Origin: Acidobacteriaceae bacterium
GTDB lineage: Bacteria > Acidobacteriota > Terriglobia > Terriglobales > Acidobacteriaceae
NCBI GenBank assembly: GCA_003134995.1
Contig: PLDC01000015.1
Span: 248,001-312,000, forward strand
Direction: 5' to 3'
DNA length: 64,000 bases
The notes beneath the pieces were generated by a model that was given only the letters and a program-made list of their open reading frames with translations, ran no database searches and was not told the DNA's origin. Position numbers and translations under genes: made by a program. Below, piece after piece: positions 44,405 to 53,742 of this stretch. Within the stretch, counting starts at the first letter, position 1. Each line of letters starts with the position of its first letter.

Positions 44405-46087
44405 ATGGGCCGCTTCCTCTTTACTGCAAGCCACTTTCGCCGTGCAACCAGCATCCTGGCTTCATCCATGTTGCTTAGTGCAGTGACGCTCCGGGGACAA
44501 TCGATTACTCCGCCAGAGCGCCCAGGCACGGCAACATTGCAAGGATTCGTCAGAGATTCGAGCGGACGCCCAGTCGCAAACGCCACCGTCTGCCTGCAGG
44601 TCCCGAGCACGCAGGCTAAAAACGCGCAACCAGTAATCGTACGCACCGATTCAGCAGGAGCTTATCGCTTCTCCGCAATCCGCTCAGATACCTATAACCT
44701 TAGCGCGGAGATGACTGGATATGCGACTGCAACTTCTGACTCGATTACTCTAAAAGAAAACGAATCTAAAACGATTGACCTCACTCTCGAGTTAACCAAA
44801 ACCGCCGACCGCCAAAGTTTGACAGCCCTGCCGCAGTTCTTCGATGAACCGCACTTTACCGTAGCCGGCGTCACCGATACCACGACTCTGGGCGGCCACG
44901 GTTCCGACGCGATCGTGCGGAATCGAGAAGCTTTAGTTCAGGCAACCGTTTCGCTGGGCGAACTGTCCCCCCGCAATTCTCCGCCGGTTTCAAACAATCC
45001 CGCAGCAGAAAGATCTCTGCGTGAGTCAGTTGAGCACGACCCGAAAAGTTTTGGTCCCAACTACCAACTCGGAGCCTTGCTTGTCGCCGAAGGAAAAGCG
45101 CGCGAAGCGCTGCCATATCTGGAACGCGCGTCGGGCGTGAATCCCCACGACTACGACAGCGCCTACGAACTCGCGCTGGCACGCGCCGATAGCGGTGACT
45201 ACCAGCACGCGAGGCAGGATCTTCATGCGCTGCTCGCCGAGCAATCCAAATCTGGCCAAGAAAAAGCTGAACCGCATCACTTGCTCGGCGAAGTCGACGA
45301 GAAAATCGGAAATCCTCTCGACGCTGTCAAAGAGTTTCAGCGCGCGGCGGAATTGAACCCGAGCGAGAGCAATCTCTTTGATTGGGCTTCTGAACTGCTG
45401 GAGCATCGCGCCGTAGAGCCCGCCTTCGAAGTCTTCGCAAAAGGCAATCGTCTATTCCCACGTTCCGTGCGGATGCTGGCTGGCCTGGGTGCATCCTGGT
45501 ACGCTCGCGGTTCCTACGAGAACGCGGCGCTGCGTCTGTGCGAGGCCTCTGACCTCGACCCGAACGATCCGTACCCCTACCTGTTGATGGGAAAAATGCA
45601 AGCCGCCGAGACCACGCAATCCGAAGCGATTGTGGAACGGCTTGGCCGATTTGTCAGGCTTCAACCGCAGAACGCCCTGGCGAACTATTACTACGCGGTC
45701 AGTCTTTGGAAGACTCGCCTGTCTCAGGATGACGGCTCAGACCTGCCTAAGATAAAACTTTTGCTGCAGAAAGCCGTGCAGCTCGATCCCAAGCTCGGCC
45801 CCGGCTATCTCCAACTCGGAATTCTTTACGCAGAACAGCGCGACACGTCACGCGCAATTGCCGCCTACCGGCAAGCGATAGCAGCCACGCCCCAACTCGA
45901 AGAGGCCCACTATCGCCTGGCGCAGCTCTACCGCCAAACCGGAGAAACCGCGAACGCCCAAGCCGAACTGCAACTCTACACGCAAATCTCAAAAGAGCAA
46001 GCAGTGGAAGCCGAGCGCCAGCGGCATCAAGTGCAGCAGTTTGTATTTCAGCTAGGCGACCAAACATCGACGCCGAAGCCGCAATAG
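44405..46087 (+). CDS. Carboxypeptidase-regulatory-like plus TPR protein
   Basis: A 560-aa exported protein. A signal-like N-terminus (TSILASSMLLSAVTLRG) is followed by one carboxypeptidase-regulatory-like beta-sandwich (GFVRDSSGRPVANATVCLQV, then AGAYRFSAIRSDTYNLS). TPR repeats make up residues about 190-540 (for example HLLGEVDEKIGNPLDAVKEF and LAQLYRQTGETANAQAEL). A periplasmic protein-interaction role is inferred. It is convergent with the TonB receptor gene, whose N-terminus carries the same type of sandwich, and could serve the same outer-membrane system. Confidence 0.88.
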   Translation: MGRFLFTASHFRRATSILASSMLLSAVTLRGQSITPPERPGTATLQGFVRDSSGRPVANATVCLQVPSTQAKNAQPVIVRTDSAGAYRFSAIRSDTYNLSAEMTGYATATSDSITLKENESKTIDLTLELTKTADRQSLTALPQFFDEPHFTVAGVTDTTTLGGHGSDAIVRNREALVQATVSLGELSPRNSPPVSNNPAAERSLRESVEHDPKSFGPNYQLGALLVAEGKAREALPYLERASGVNPHDYDSAYELALARADSGDYQHARQDLHALLAEQSKSGQEKAEPHHLLGEVDEKIGNPLDAVKEFQRAAELNPSESNLFDWASELLEHRAVEPAFEVFAKGNRLFPRSVRMLAGLGASWYARGSYENAALRLCEASDLDPNDPYPYLLMGKMQAAETTQSEAIVERLGRFVRLQPQNALANYYYAVSLWKTRLSQDDGSDLPKIKLLLQKAVQLDPKLGPGYLQLGILYAEQRDTSRAIAAYRQAIAATPQLEEAHYRLAQLYRQTGETANAQAELQLYTQISKEQAVEAERQRHQVQQFVFQLGDQTSTPKPQ

Positions 46088-46102
46088 AGCGCACCCGCTC
46101 CG

Positions 46103-49100
46103 CTAAAAATTCAGCCTCAAAGCGAACTGAATCAAACGCGGGTTATTGACCGTGTTATTGACCACCCCAAAACTGGAGGAAGTATTGATGTCCTGCTCTC
46201 CAGTGTCGGCGTAGCCGTTCAAGTAGAACTGGGCGTGGTTGAAGAGATTAAAGAACTCAGCCCGGAATTGCAGATTCATAGCCTCGCGGAACGCCAGAGG
46301 GAAGTCCTTGATCAGGGAGAAATCCGTGTTGACGAAACGTGGGCCATAAACCGGAGCGCGAGGCGCCGTCCCGAGTTCGCCAGTCGGGGCCTGCACGAAC
46401 GCGCAGGGATTGAACCAGTTCTGCAGCGTGTGTATGGCTGACGGCGCAACGCAAGTCGGGTTGGCCGCGACCGGACCAGCTTTGTTAGGATCGCCCACTT
46501 CGTCCGGACGCTGGAAAGTGTTTCCGTTATAGGAGAAGTAGACTCCTGACTCATCGGCGCTATCGACCACAAACAGAGGGAACCCCGAAGTGGCCCGTTC
46601 AATCAGAGTGACTTGCCAATTTCCAAGGATGGCGTTGGTGGCCCCACTCCAATTGCTGCCGTAGGTTTTGCCCTTGCCAAACGGTAAATTGTAAAGAATA
46701 CTCGCAGTGAAGCTGTTGTTCAGGTTCAGCTGCGACAAACCCCAGTCCAGCTTCGCGGTTCCCGGCAGCGGGTAGTACAACGCGCCAGGATTCGTGCCCA
46801 AGCCATCGGTCAGGCCGGTGTCGAAATTGCGTGAGTAGGTGTAGCCGATCAGAGCATACAATCCATGCCGCGCGCTCTTGGTCTCAGCCTTCACCTGAAG
46901 CGAATCGTAACGGGCCGCGCCGACGCTGTTATTGGTGTCGACGGCTTGGTAGAATCCTCCGCCAGGCTGGTTCACCGCGTACGGGAAGTTCCCAAGGCCG
47001 CAGCCCAGTGTGTAACCGGGAACAGCATTCGATTGGCCGGGGCACGCGCTCGGCTCATTGAGGTTTTCGTTGAGCTGGCCCACCAGAATGTGCGCGCTGC
47101 GCGAGCCGCCATAGCCGACCGTTAGCACAACATTCCCAGGTAACTGCCGCTCAACGTTCAGATTGAACTGCTGAATGATCCCCTGCTTGAAGTTCGGGTT
47201 CTCAGATTGAATTGTGCCGGTATAAACCTGAGGGTTCACTGGAGCGTCGTAAACTGCCCCAGCGCCGCCATCGACCGTCACCGTGGAGGCTGTACCGACT
47301 GATAAAAGGAACCCAGAGGAGAGAGCGCCTGTACCGCAATAGGTATTGCAGGGGTCCACTTCGGCGTAGTACGGCGGATTTTGCCACAGACCTTGCCCAC
47401 CCTGGTTCCACGCGGAGTCATGCACGATCCCATAGCCGCCACGAATAGCCGTTTTCTCGCTCCCCATGGGCTTCCACGCGAATCCGATTCGCGGCTCCAG
47501 CGCGGTCTTATCAAATTGGATACCCACCCTTCCATTGGTAGGAATGCAGATCGTGCAGCCGCTCAAGCCCGGGCTGCCGGAGGGGACGTACCACATAAGG
47601 TTCTGAATGTCGTAGTTTGCTTGCCGGTTGGCCTCTTCGGTTTCAGGTGTCGCGAGGGCCCAGGCAAATCCCAGATTCAAAGTAAGATTCGGAGTAACCC
47701 GCCAATTGTCCTGCACGAAAGGACGGAAGAGTTTCCAACGCCGGCCCGTGGTGGCGCCCAAGAAGGTCTGATCATGGGCCGCAAACACGCCCATTCCACC
47801 CAGAAGCAAGTCGCCTATATCATCGCCGGTCAAGTCGCCGACCTCTACTACAAAACCATCCTGGAAGGCATTGTTCCTTACATTCATCTCCTCGGCGCGA
47901 AACGTCAGTCCCGCGCGGACTTCGTGTTTGCCGTGAATCCAGTCCAGCGTATCCGAAAGCGAATACACGTTGGTGCCGCCCTGGTAGGGCGCATATCCGC
48001 GATCGCCAACAGAAAAGTATGCGGACATATCGAACGAAGTCATGCCGCAACTTTCGCATTCTTGCGGCGCCTGGTTCAGGCCCGCGGGATATCCGGTGAA
48101 GGGATCGCAGGAACTCGCCAGGTCGGCGCCGAGAATGCCGAGCTGCGCAGCCTCGCATGTGCCCGTGCCATACGAGAGAATGTGGTTGAAAATTCGGTTG
48201 TAGCCGGCGGTGAACTGGTTGATCAAAGTCGGGGAAAAGACGTGGGTTTCAGTTACTACCACATTGCGCCCGTGGTTTTCGATGTGCTGGTTGCTGCCAA
48301 ATGCGTTGGCTTCCGACCACGTCGGCGAGCCGCCCGGGACATAGTTCGTTGCCTGATCGTAGCTGAAGCGTGCGAACGCAGAATCCTTGCTGGAAAAATT
48401 GTGATCGAACCGAACGTCATAGGTTCCTTCGTTGAGCTTCCTTACCGGCTGGTTCTCGTAGTTGAAGGCAGAACCCGCCGGAAGACCGGGAGTGGGCGCA
48501 GGATAAAGCTGAGCGACCGCCAGGCCAATTGGATTAACCAGACTTCCCGGAATGATATTGCAGTTCTGAGTGACACCAGCTACAAACGGCTGGCTCCCAT
48601 TGACGGGCGTCTCGGGAACGTTGGTACCCACGTTGCACTGGAAGGGTACGGCGCTGGGCGTAGTGTTGCCAGGCAGAATCTGCTGAGGAGTAAAAGGGTT
48701 GATGAGTTGCGTGCCGAGTGGATCGGTCGTGAAATCGTAATTGCCAGCGCCGTTTGCAGTAGTCATCGCTGCCGTCGGAACAAACCCGGTAAAAGGCACG
48801 CCCTCGCGCTGCATCTTGGCCTGATAATCGAAAAAGAAAAACGTTTTGTCCTTCTGGATGGGCCCACCAACCGAACCGCCAAACTGATTCAAATTGAATT
48901 TCTGTTTGGACGTAAAGAAATAACGAGTCGCATCCAGGTCGGTATTGCGGAAGAACTCGAACAACGAACCGTGCCACCGGTTCGATCCCGATTTCGTCGT
49001 CACCAACACTGTCGGCCCCGCGCGTTCGCCGTACTCAGCGGAGTAGTTGTAGGTCAACACCTTGAATTCCTGGATGTCATCGATCGAGGAGAAAATCGCA

Positions 49101-49750
49101 ATACCGCCCTCATCCAACTGATTGTTGTCGTTGCCGTCAAGCAGCCAGTCGGTTTCCTGTTCGCGCGAACCACCGGACGAAAGCGAGAACGACCCGCGCG
49201 TCGCCGCCTCGCTGCTGGCAGCGCTGGTGAAGAAGCTGGTCGGGCTAGTAGAGGAGGTCGTGCCCGGCGTCAGCGTAGCCAATTGCGTGAAGTTGCGGCC
49301 ATTCAGCGGCAGATCCGCGACCTGCTCCGACGTGATGACCTGCCCGAGGGTCGGGTTCGCCGTCTCCACCGCGACTTCGGTGGCGCTTACCTCAACGTTC
49401 GATGAAACCGAAGCGGGCACAAGGCTGAAATCCACTTCGCGCTGCTCATCCACTTGCAGGCGAATGTCTTTCTGCTCCGAAGGCGCGAAACCTTGCGACT
49501 CCACGCGAATCGAGTAATGCGCGACCGGCAGCAGCGGAATCAGGTAATGCCCCGAATCGTCGGTCTTCGCCTCGCGCGTGAGGCCTGTGTCCTGCGATGT
49601 GGCCTTCACCATCGCGCCGGCGACTACAGCGCCCGCTTTATCCGAAACGGTGCCTGAAAAACTGCCATTCGCCTGCCCGTAAACCAGTGGAGTGATGGAG
49701 AAGGCAAGCAAAAAGACAACGACAACCAGCAGCGCTCTCTTATGCAGCAT
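46103..49750 (-). CDS. Oar-like TonB-dependent receptor with carboxypeptidase-regulatory-like domain
   Basis: A protein of about 1215 aa. ATG 49750 gives a signal peptide (LLVVVVFLLAFSITPLVYG) and has GAAAGG upstream; the frame is open to 49792. Residues about 25-110 are a carboxypeptidase-regulatory-like domain (GSFSGTVSDKAGAVVAGAMV). A plug domain follows (LPLNGRNFTQLATL, LLDGNDNN, YSAEYGERAGPTVLVTTKSG). The rest is a large outer-membrane barrel ending in an aromatic strand (LIQFALRLNF). This class is highly expanded in Acidobacteriota and thought to import oligosaccharides or siderophores; the ligand here is unknown. Confidence 0.93.
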   Translation of the reverse strand: MLHKRALLVVVVFLLAFSITPLVYGQANGSFSGTVSDKAGAVVAGAMVKATSQDTGLTREAKTDDSGHYLIPLLPVAHYSIRVESQGFAPSEQKDIRLQVDEQREVDFSLVPASVSSNVEVSATEVAVETANPTLGQVITSEQVADLPLNGRNFTQLATLTPGTTSSTSPTSFFTSAASSEAATRGSFSLSSGGSREQETDWLLDGNDNNQLDEGGIAIFSSIDDIQEFKVLTYNYSAEYGERAGPTVLVTTKSGSNRWHGSLFEFFRNTDLDATRYFFTSKQKFNLNQFGGSVGGPIQKDKTFFFFDYQAKMQREGVPFTGFVPTAAMTTANGAGNYDFTTDPLGTQLINPFTPQQILPGNTTPSAVPFQCNVGTNVPETPVNGSQPFVAGVTQNCNIIPGSLVNPIGLAVAQLYPAPTPGLPAGSAFNYENQPVRKLNEGTYDVRFDHNFSSKDSAFARFSYDQATNYVPGGSPTWSEANAFGSNQHIENHGRNVVVTETHVFSPTLINQFTAGYNRIFNHILSYGTGTCEAAQLGILGADLASSCDPFTGYPAGLNQAPQECESCGMTSFDMSAYFSVGDRGYAPYQGGTNVYSLSDTLDWIHGKHEVRAGLTFRAEEMNVRNNAFQDGFVVEVGDLTGDDIGDLLLGGMGVFAAHDQTFLGATTGRRWKLFRPFVQDNWRVTPNLTLNLGFAWALATPETEEANRQANYDIQNLMWYVPSGSPGLSGCTICIPTNGRVGIQFDKTALEPRIGFAWKPMGSEKTAIRGGYGIVHDSAWNQGGQGLWQNPPYYAEVDPCNTYCGTGALSSGFLLSVGTASTVTVDGGAGAVYDAPVNPQVYTGTIQSENPNFKQGIIQQFNLNVERQLPGNVVLTVGYGGSRSAHILVGQLNENLNEPSACPGQSNAVPGYTLGCGLGNFPYAVNQPGGGFYQAVDTNNSVGAARYDSLQVKAETKSARHGLYALIGYTYSRNFDTGLTDGLGTNPGALYYPLPGTAKLDWGLSQLNLNNSFTASILYNLPFGKGKTYGSNWSGATNAILGNWQVTLIERATSGFPLFVVDSADESGVYFSYNGNTFQRPDEVGDPNKAGPVAANPTCVAPSAIHTLQNWFNPCAFVQAPTGELGTAPRAPVYGPRFVNTDFSLIKDFPLAFREAMNLQFRAEFFNLFNHAQFYLNGYADTGEQDINTSSSFGVVNNTVNNPRLIQFALRLNF

Positions 49751-49826
49751 CGCAAACCTTTCGGCGGCCTCATCGAATGAAGCGCGCACCATGCCCGCAA
49801 AATTAACCTGAGGAAGTCTTTTACTG

Positions 49827-49865
49827 TAGGACGGCCTTATAAATCCCCGCTCCGTCCTAAGTCAA
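49827..49865 (-). promoter_or_regulatory. Sigma-70-type promoter with flanking inverted repeat for the TonB receptor
   Basis: Read on the minus strand: TTGACT (49865-49860), a 17-base spacer and TTATAA (49842-49837). An 8-bp inverted repeat, TAGGACGG (49859-49852) and CCGTCCTA (49834-49827), begins directly after the -35 and ends just after the -10. A protein bound there would block RNA polymerase, so this is a candidate operator. Confidence 0.55.
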
Positions 49866-49977
49866 GAGTTTTCGGTAGGATAGAAATATTGACTGCCGCA
49901 TTATTTCCCTCTTTTGCACAGCCCTTGAAGGCCATTGCAGACTCGTTAGAGAGCGACGGCGCGGACTCGGTCCAGCT

Positions 49978-50907
49978 TCACCCCCGAACCGCCCACTCCG
50001 CATCAAAGCGCGCGCGATCATAAAAAGATTTTTGCGTTCCAACGCCAGTAGTTGAAAGTCCAGCATAGAGATTGGCGCGTCGCACCGCTTCGAGTTCTGG
50101 CACTCCTTCCGCAAGAAATACGGCAAAGCTTCCAATGAACGCATCGCCCGCGCCCGAGCTATCAACACTCTTCACGGCAAACGGCTGCACGTGCTCGCTG
50201 AGCCCGCGGCCGGCCAGCAGAGATCCGTTTGCGCCTAATGTGATGATCACCCGGCGAATGCCGCCTGCCACCATCGTCTCCGCGCATTTCTTCGCGTCTT
50301 CGACATTCCGCACCGCCATCCCAGTGATGGTTTCGGCCTCGCTCTCATTCGGAATGAAGTAATCAAGTCCAGCCAGCGCGCTCATTTCGACAGCCTGCCC
50401 CGGCGCCGGATTCAGGATGCAACGAACTCCATGCTTCCGCGCAAATGCCACTGTGTAATAAACCGTTTCGAGCGGGATTTCGAACTGAAGAATGATGCAA
50501 TCGCTCGCCTTCAACACCTCAGTCGCGGCGTCAACATCGTCAGGCTTCAGCGCGTCATTCGCTCCTTTCACGACGAGAATGCGGTTCTGCCCATTCGGCT
50601 CGACGAAAATCGGCGCGACGCCACTCGATAATCCCTCAATCTGCTTCACATGCGTCGTGTCGATGCCAAGGTTCTTGAAGTTCTCAATCGTCGCCGGACC
50701 AAACAGATCGCTTCCAACTCGCGCCACCATGAACACATCCGCGCCGCAAAGCCGCGCAGCCGCCGCCTGATTCGCGCCCTTACCTCCGAATCCAAGATTG
50801 AATTTCTGTCCGAAGATCGTTTCCCCAGGTTTCGGAAACTGATCGGTAAATGTCGTCAGATCGATGTTGGCACTTCCAACCACTGCAATGCGAGGGCGCC
50901 GAGCCAT
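49978..50907 (-). CDS. rbsK: Ribokinase (PfkB family)
   Basis: A 309-aa sugar kinase producing ribose-5-phosphate from ribose and ATP. The N-terminal signature is AVVGSANIDLTTFTDQFPKP, then FGGKGANQAAAA. The PfkB C-terminal motif with the anion hole and catalytic Asp is DSSGAGDAFIGSFAVFL. ATG 50907 is chosen because upstream residues are not conserved. It would use ribose released by the nucleoside hydrolases encoded nearby and is divergent from the amidohydrolase gene. Confidence 0.95.
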   Translation of the reverse strand: MARRPRIAVVGSANIDLTTFTDQFPKPGETIFGQKFNLGFGGKGANQAAAARLCGADVFMVARVGSDLFGPATIENFKNLGIDTTHVKQIEGLSSGVAPIFVEPNGQNRILVVKGANDALKPDDVDAATEVLKASDCIILQFEIPLETVYYTVAFARKHGVRCILNPAPGQAVEMSALAGLDYFIPNESEAETITGMAVRNVEDAKKCAETMVAGGIRRVIITLGANGSLLAGRGLSEHVQPFAVKSVDSSGAGDAFIGSFAVFLAEGVPELEAVRRANLYAGLSTTGVGTQKSFYDRARFDAEWAVRG

Positions 50908-51162
50908 AAGGTTTTTTCTCAACAAGTGTAAAAGTAGGCCGAGTCTATTCGGCGCGTCCAATTGTGTCAACGCGATGTGTCAGAGCCAAGACCGATGGCG
51001 AGCAAAATCGCGCAGTTGCCCTTCTTCGCGAACTTCGCGGCATTTCTTCGCGCGCTTCGCGGTCAAAAGCTCTTCTCCTGCCTAGCGAAGAAATCAGGAA
51101 GGCACGCCGACTATTCCACCGAAACGTTTCTGCTATAGTTGCGTTCCTCGGAGGTTGCACCG

Positions 51163-52056
51163 ATGCCCCGAAACGTGCGCTGTGCCTTGATTCAAGCCAG
51201 CAATGCGCTCAGCACTGAACGTCCCCTCGCCCAAATCCGCAAGGCGATGATCGACAAGCACTTGAAGTTGATCGAGCAGGCAGCGAAAAAGAAAACGCAA
51301 ATCCTGTGCCTGCAGGAGCTTTTCTACGGACCTTATTTTTGCGCCGAACAAAATGCCCGCTGGTATGAACTGACCGAGCGCGTGCCCGACGGTCCCACCG
51401 TGCGCCTGATGCAAAAAATCGCCGCCAAACATCGCATGGTAATCGTGGTTCCGGTGTATGAAGAACAGATGCCCGGCGTCTACTTCAACACCGCCGCGGT
51501 GATCGACGCCGACGGCCGCTATCTGGGCAAATATCGCAAGCACCACATTCCGCACTGCCATCCTGGATTCTGGGAAAAGTTTTACTTCACGCCCGGCGAC
51601 GGCGGCTATCCCGTCTTCGAAACAAAATACGCGCGTATCGGCGTCTACATTTGCTACGACCGCCATTTCCCTGAAGGCGCGCGCATTCTGGGCTTGAACG
51701 GCGCGGAGATCGTCTTCAATCCTTCCGCCACAGTCGCAGGTCTCTCGGAATATCTATGGGAACTCGAGCAGCCCGCGCATGCCGTCGCCAACGGCTATTT
51801 CGTCGGTGCAATCAACCGCGTGGGCTTTGAAAAGCCGTGGAGCATCGGCGAGTTCTATGGCAAAAGCTATTTCTGCAATCCGCGCGGCAAGATAATCGCG
51901 CAGGCCAGCCGCGACAAAGATGAAGTGGTGGTCGCCGATCTCGATCTCGATATGATCGCGGAAGTCCGCAAAGTCTGGCAGTTCTTCCGCGACCGCCGTC
52001 CAGATAGCTACGGCCCGATCACCACTCAGAGCGCAAAGAGCGCAGCAGCAGACTGA
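51163..52056 (+). CDS. Carbon-nitrogen hydrolase, probable beta-ureidopropionase / N-carbamoyl amidase
   Basis: A 297-aa nitrilase-superfamily enzyme with the Glu-Lys-Cys triad: Glu in LCLQELFYGPYF, Lys in LGKYRKHHIP, Cys in GVYICYDRHFPEGAR. ATG 51163 with GGAGG nine bases upstream is preferred to the TTG at 51139. The close match to beta-ureidopropionase/N-carbamoylputrescine amidase types and the nearby dihydropyrimidinase gene suggest it hydrolyses N-carbamoyl-beta-alanine, the last step of reductive pyrimidine breakdown. N-carbamoylputrescine remains an alternative substrate. Confidence 0.93.
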   Translation: MPRNVRCALIQASNALSTERPLAQIRKAMIDKHLKLIEQAAKKKTQILCLQELFYGPYFCAEQNARWYELTERVPDGPTVRLMQKIAAKHRMVIVVPVYEEQMPGVYFNTAAVIDADGRYLGKYRKHHIPHCHPGFWEKFYFTPGDGGYPVFETKYARIGVYICYDRHFPEGARILGLNGAEIVFNPSATVAGLSEYLWELEQPAHAVANGYFVGAINRVGFEKPWSIGEFYGKSYFCNPRGKIIAQASRDKDEVVVADLDLDMIAEVRKVWQFFRDRRPDSYGPITTQSAKSAAAD

Positions 52057-52128
52057 GCGCTCTGATTGGTTGATCCATTTTTTCGGTACTGATCTAACGA
52101 TCTGGATAATGCGAGACTTGCTGACATT

Positions 52129-52266
52129 ATGAAATCTAAACCGGTGCCAGATTGGGTTAGTAGGGTCGCACTGACCCTGAATCCGCTCATCCCTGTACTT
52201 GTTGCCCTGTTTTTGTGGGTTCGAAAACTTGGAAGACGTGCATGGCGCTCAGCAAAACGAATTTAG
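52129..52266 (+). CDS. Possible 45-aa single-span membrane protein
   Basis: A short frame from ATG 52129 to TAG 52266. The product begins MKSKPVPDWVSRVALTLN, continues with a hydrophobic stretch (PLIPVLVALFLWV) and ends in a basic tail (RKLGRRAWRSAKRI), consistent with one membrane helix and an inside-positive C-terminus. The ribosome-binding site is weak. It lies 38 bases before the NCS1 permease start, so it might be a small partner of that transporter. It may also be fortuitous. Confidence 0.35.
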   Translation: MKSKPVPDWVSRVALTLNPLIPVLVALFLWVRKLGRRAWRSAKRI

Positions 52267-52303
52267 ATCAGTACTATTTTCCAATTTTTCTAAATCGAAG
52301 CTC

Positions 52304-53740
52304 ATGACAACGCCTGAACTCTCTCATTCCCGATCCCGCATCGAATCCAGCCCGCTCTATAACCCCGACCTCGCGCCCGCCGATGCCTCGCGCCGTCATT
52401 GGGGCACATACAACTTCGCAGCGCTGTGGATCTCGATGTCGGTCAACATTCTCACCTACATGCTCGCGGCCAGTTTGATTCAAGGCGGGATGAACTGGAA
52501 ACAGGCAGTAATGACAATTTTTATCGGCAACGTGATCGTGCTCGCGCCGATGCTGCTGAATTCTCATCCCGGAGCGAAGTACGGCGTCCCGTTTCCAGTG
52601 TTGGCGCGCGCTTCGTTTGGAGTGCTGGGCGCGAACGTGGCCGCGGTTTTGCGCGCGCTGGTGGCCTGCGGATGGTTCGGCATTCAGACCTGGATCGGCG
52701 GCGAAGCGATCAGCACTCTGCTCGCCACGCTCGCACCAGGATGGAAAAATTTCCCCTACGCCACCGCCGTCTGCTTCCTTCTGTTCTGGCTGATCAACCT
52801 CGCCGTAATTCTCATGGGCATCGAATACATCCGCATTCTGCAGGGGATCAGCGCACCCGTTCTCTTAGCCGTCGGCCTGCTGCTCCTGGCATGGGCGTAT
52901 CGCACCGCGGGAGGCTTCGGCCCCATGCTGGCCGCCCCGTCGCGCTTCACCAACTTCCCCGACTTCCTCAAGTTCTTGATTCCAGCTCTGAACGGCACAG
53001 TAGGATTCTGGGCCACAGTCTCTCTGAATATTCCCGACTTCACGCGATTCGCGCGTAACCAGCGAGAGCAAGTCCTCGGCCAGGCGCTGGCGTTGCCGAC
53101 GACAATGACTCTCTACGCTTTCATCGGCATCGCAGTAACGTCCGCAACAGTTTTGATTTACGGAACCGCAATCTCTGATCCGGTGCAACTGCTCAGCCGC
53201 TTTCATTCCCCAGCAGCAGTGGTGATCTCGCTCATCGCGATTCTGCTGGCGACGCTCAATGTCAACATCGGCGCGAACGTCGTGTCGCCGGCAAACGATT
53301 TCTCGAATCTGTGGCCGCGTCGGATCAGCTTTCGCACCGGCGGAGTAATCACCTGCTTCATGGGAATCGCGCTGATGCCCTGGAAGCTGCTCGCCGATTA
53401 CCAAACTTTTATTCTCGGATGGCTAGGCGGCTACGCCGCTTTCCTCGGGCCAGTCGCGGGCATTATGATCTGCGATTATTTCGTGGTGCGGCGATGTGTT
53501 CTGCAGGTAGATGATCTCTATCTTCGTGGAGGAATCTACGAATATTCCAAAGGATTCAACTGGCGTGCGGTGATCGCGCTGGCGTTGGGGGCAGGCACCG
53601 CGCTGATCGGTCTGGCGATTCCTTCTCTGCGCGTGCTTTACGATTATTCCTGGTTCGTCGGCTTCGCAGTTTCCTTCGCGGTCTATTACGCGATGATGAA
53701 GACCCAGCGCCCGCCTTCGCTTTCGCCGGCAACGCCGTAG
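52304..53740 (+). CDS. NCS1-family nucleobase/allantoin-type permease
   Basis: A 478-aa polytopic protein with twelve predicted membrane segments. NCS1 signs are the N-terminal LYNPDLAPADASRRHWGTYN, then GAKYGVPFPVLARASFGVLG and CGWFGIQTWIGGEAI. ATG 52304 is chosen because the frame upstream (to 52199) does not resemble the family. NCS1 members import uracil, allantoin, hydantoins or cytosine with a cation. Next to dihydropyrimidinase and ureidopropionase genes, uracil or a dihydropyrimidine is the likely cargo. It ends two bases from the convergent oxidoreductase gene. Confidence 0.93.
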   Translation: MTTPELSHSRSRIESSPLYNPDLAPADASRRHWGTYNFAALWISMSVNILTYMLAASLIQGGMNWKQAVMTIFIGNVIVLAPMLLNSHPGAKYGVPFPVLARASFGVLGANVAAVLRALVACGWFGIQTWIGGEAISTLLATLAPGWKNFPYATAVCFLLFWLINLAVILMGIEYIRILQGISAPVLLAVGLLLLAWAYRTAGGFGPMLAAPSRFTNFPDFLKFLIPALNGTVGFWATVSLNIPDFTRFARNQREQVLGQALALPTTMTLYAFIGIAVTSATVLIYGTAISDPVQLLSRFHSPAAVVISLIAILLATLNVNIGANVVSPANDFSNLWPRRISFRTGGVITCFMGIALMPWKLLADYQTFILGWLGGYAAFLGPVAGIMICDYFVVRRCVLQVDDLYLRGGIYEYSKGFNWRAVIALALGAGTALIGLAIPSLRVLYDYSWFVGFAVSFAVYYAMMKTQRPPSLSPATP

Positions 53741-53742
53741 CT

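Noticed and set aside
44356-44646. Minus-strand 96-codon frame with an HTH-like tail at the start of the TPR gene
   Set aside because: It overlaps the signal peptide and sandwich domain of the plus-strand gene, and its N-terminal half is low-quality sequence.
47381-49405. Long plus-strand frame (674 codons) opposite the TonB receptor
   Set aside because: It is antisense to a clear TonB receptor, has no protein-like motifs and reflects strand composition of the real gene.
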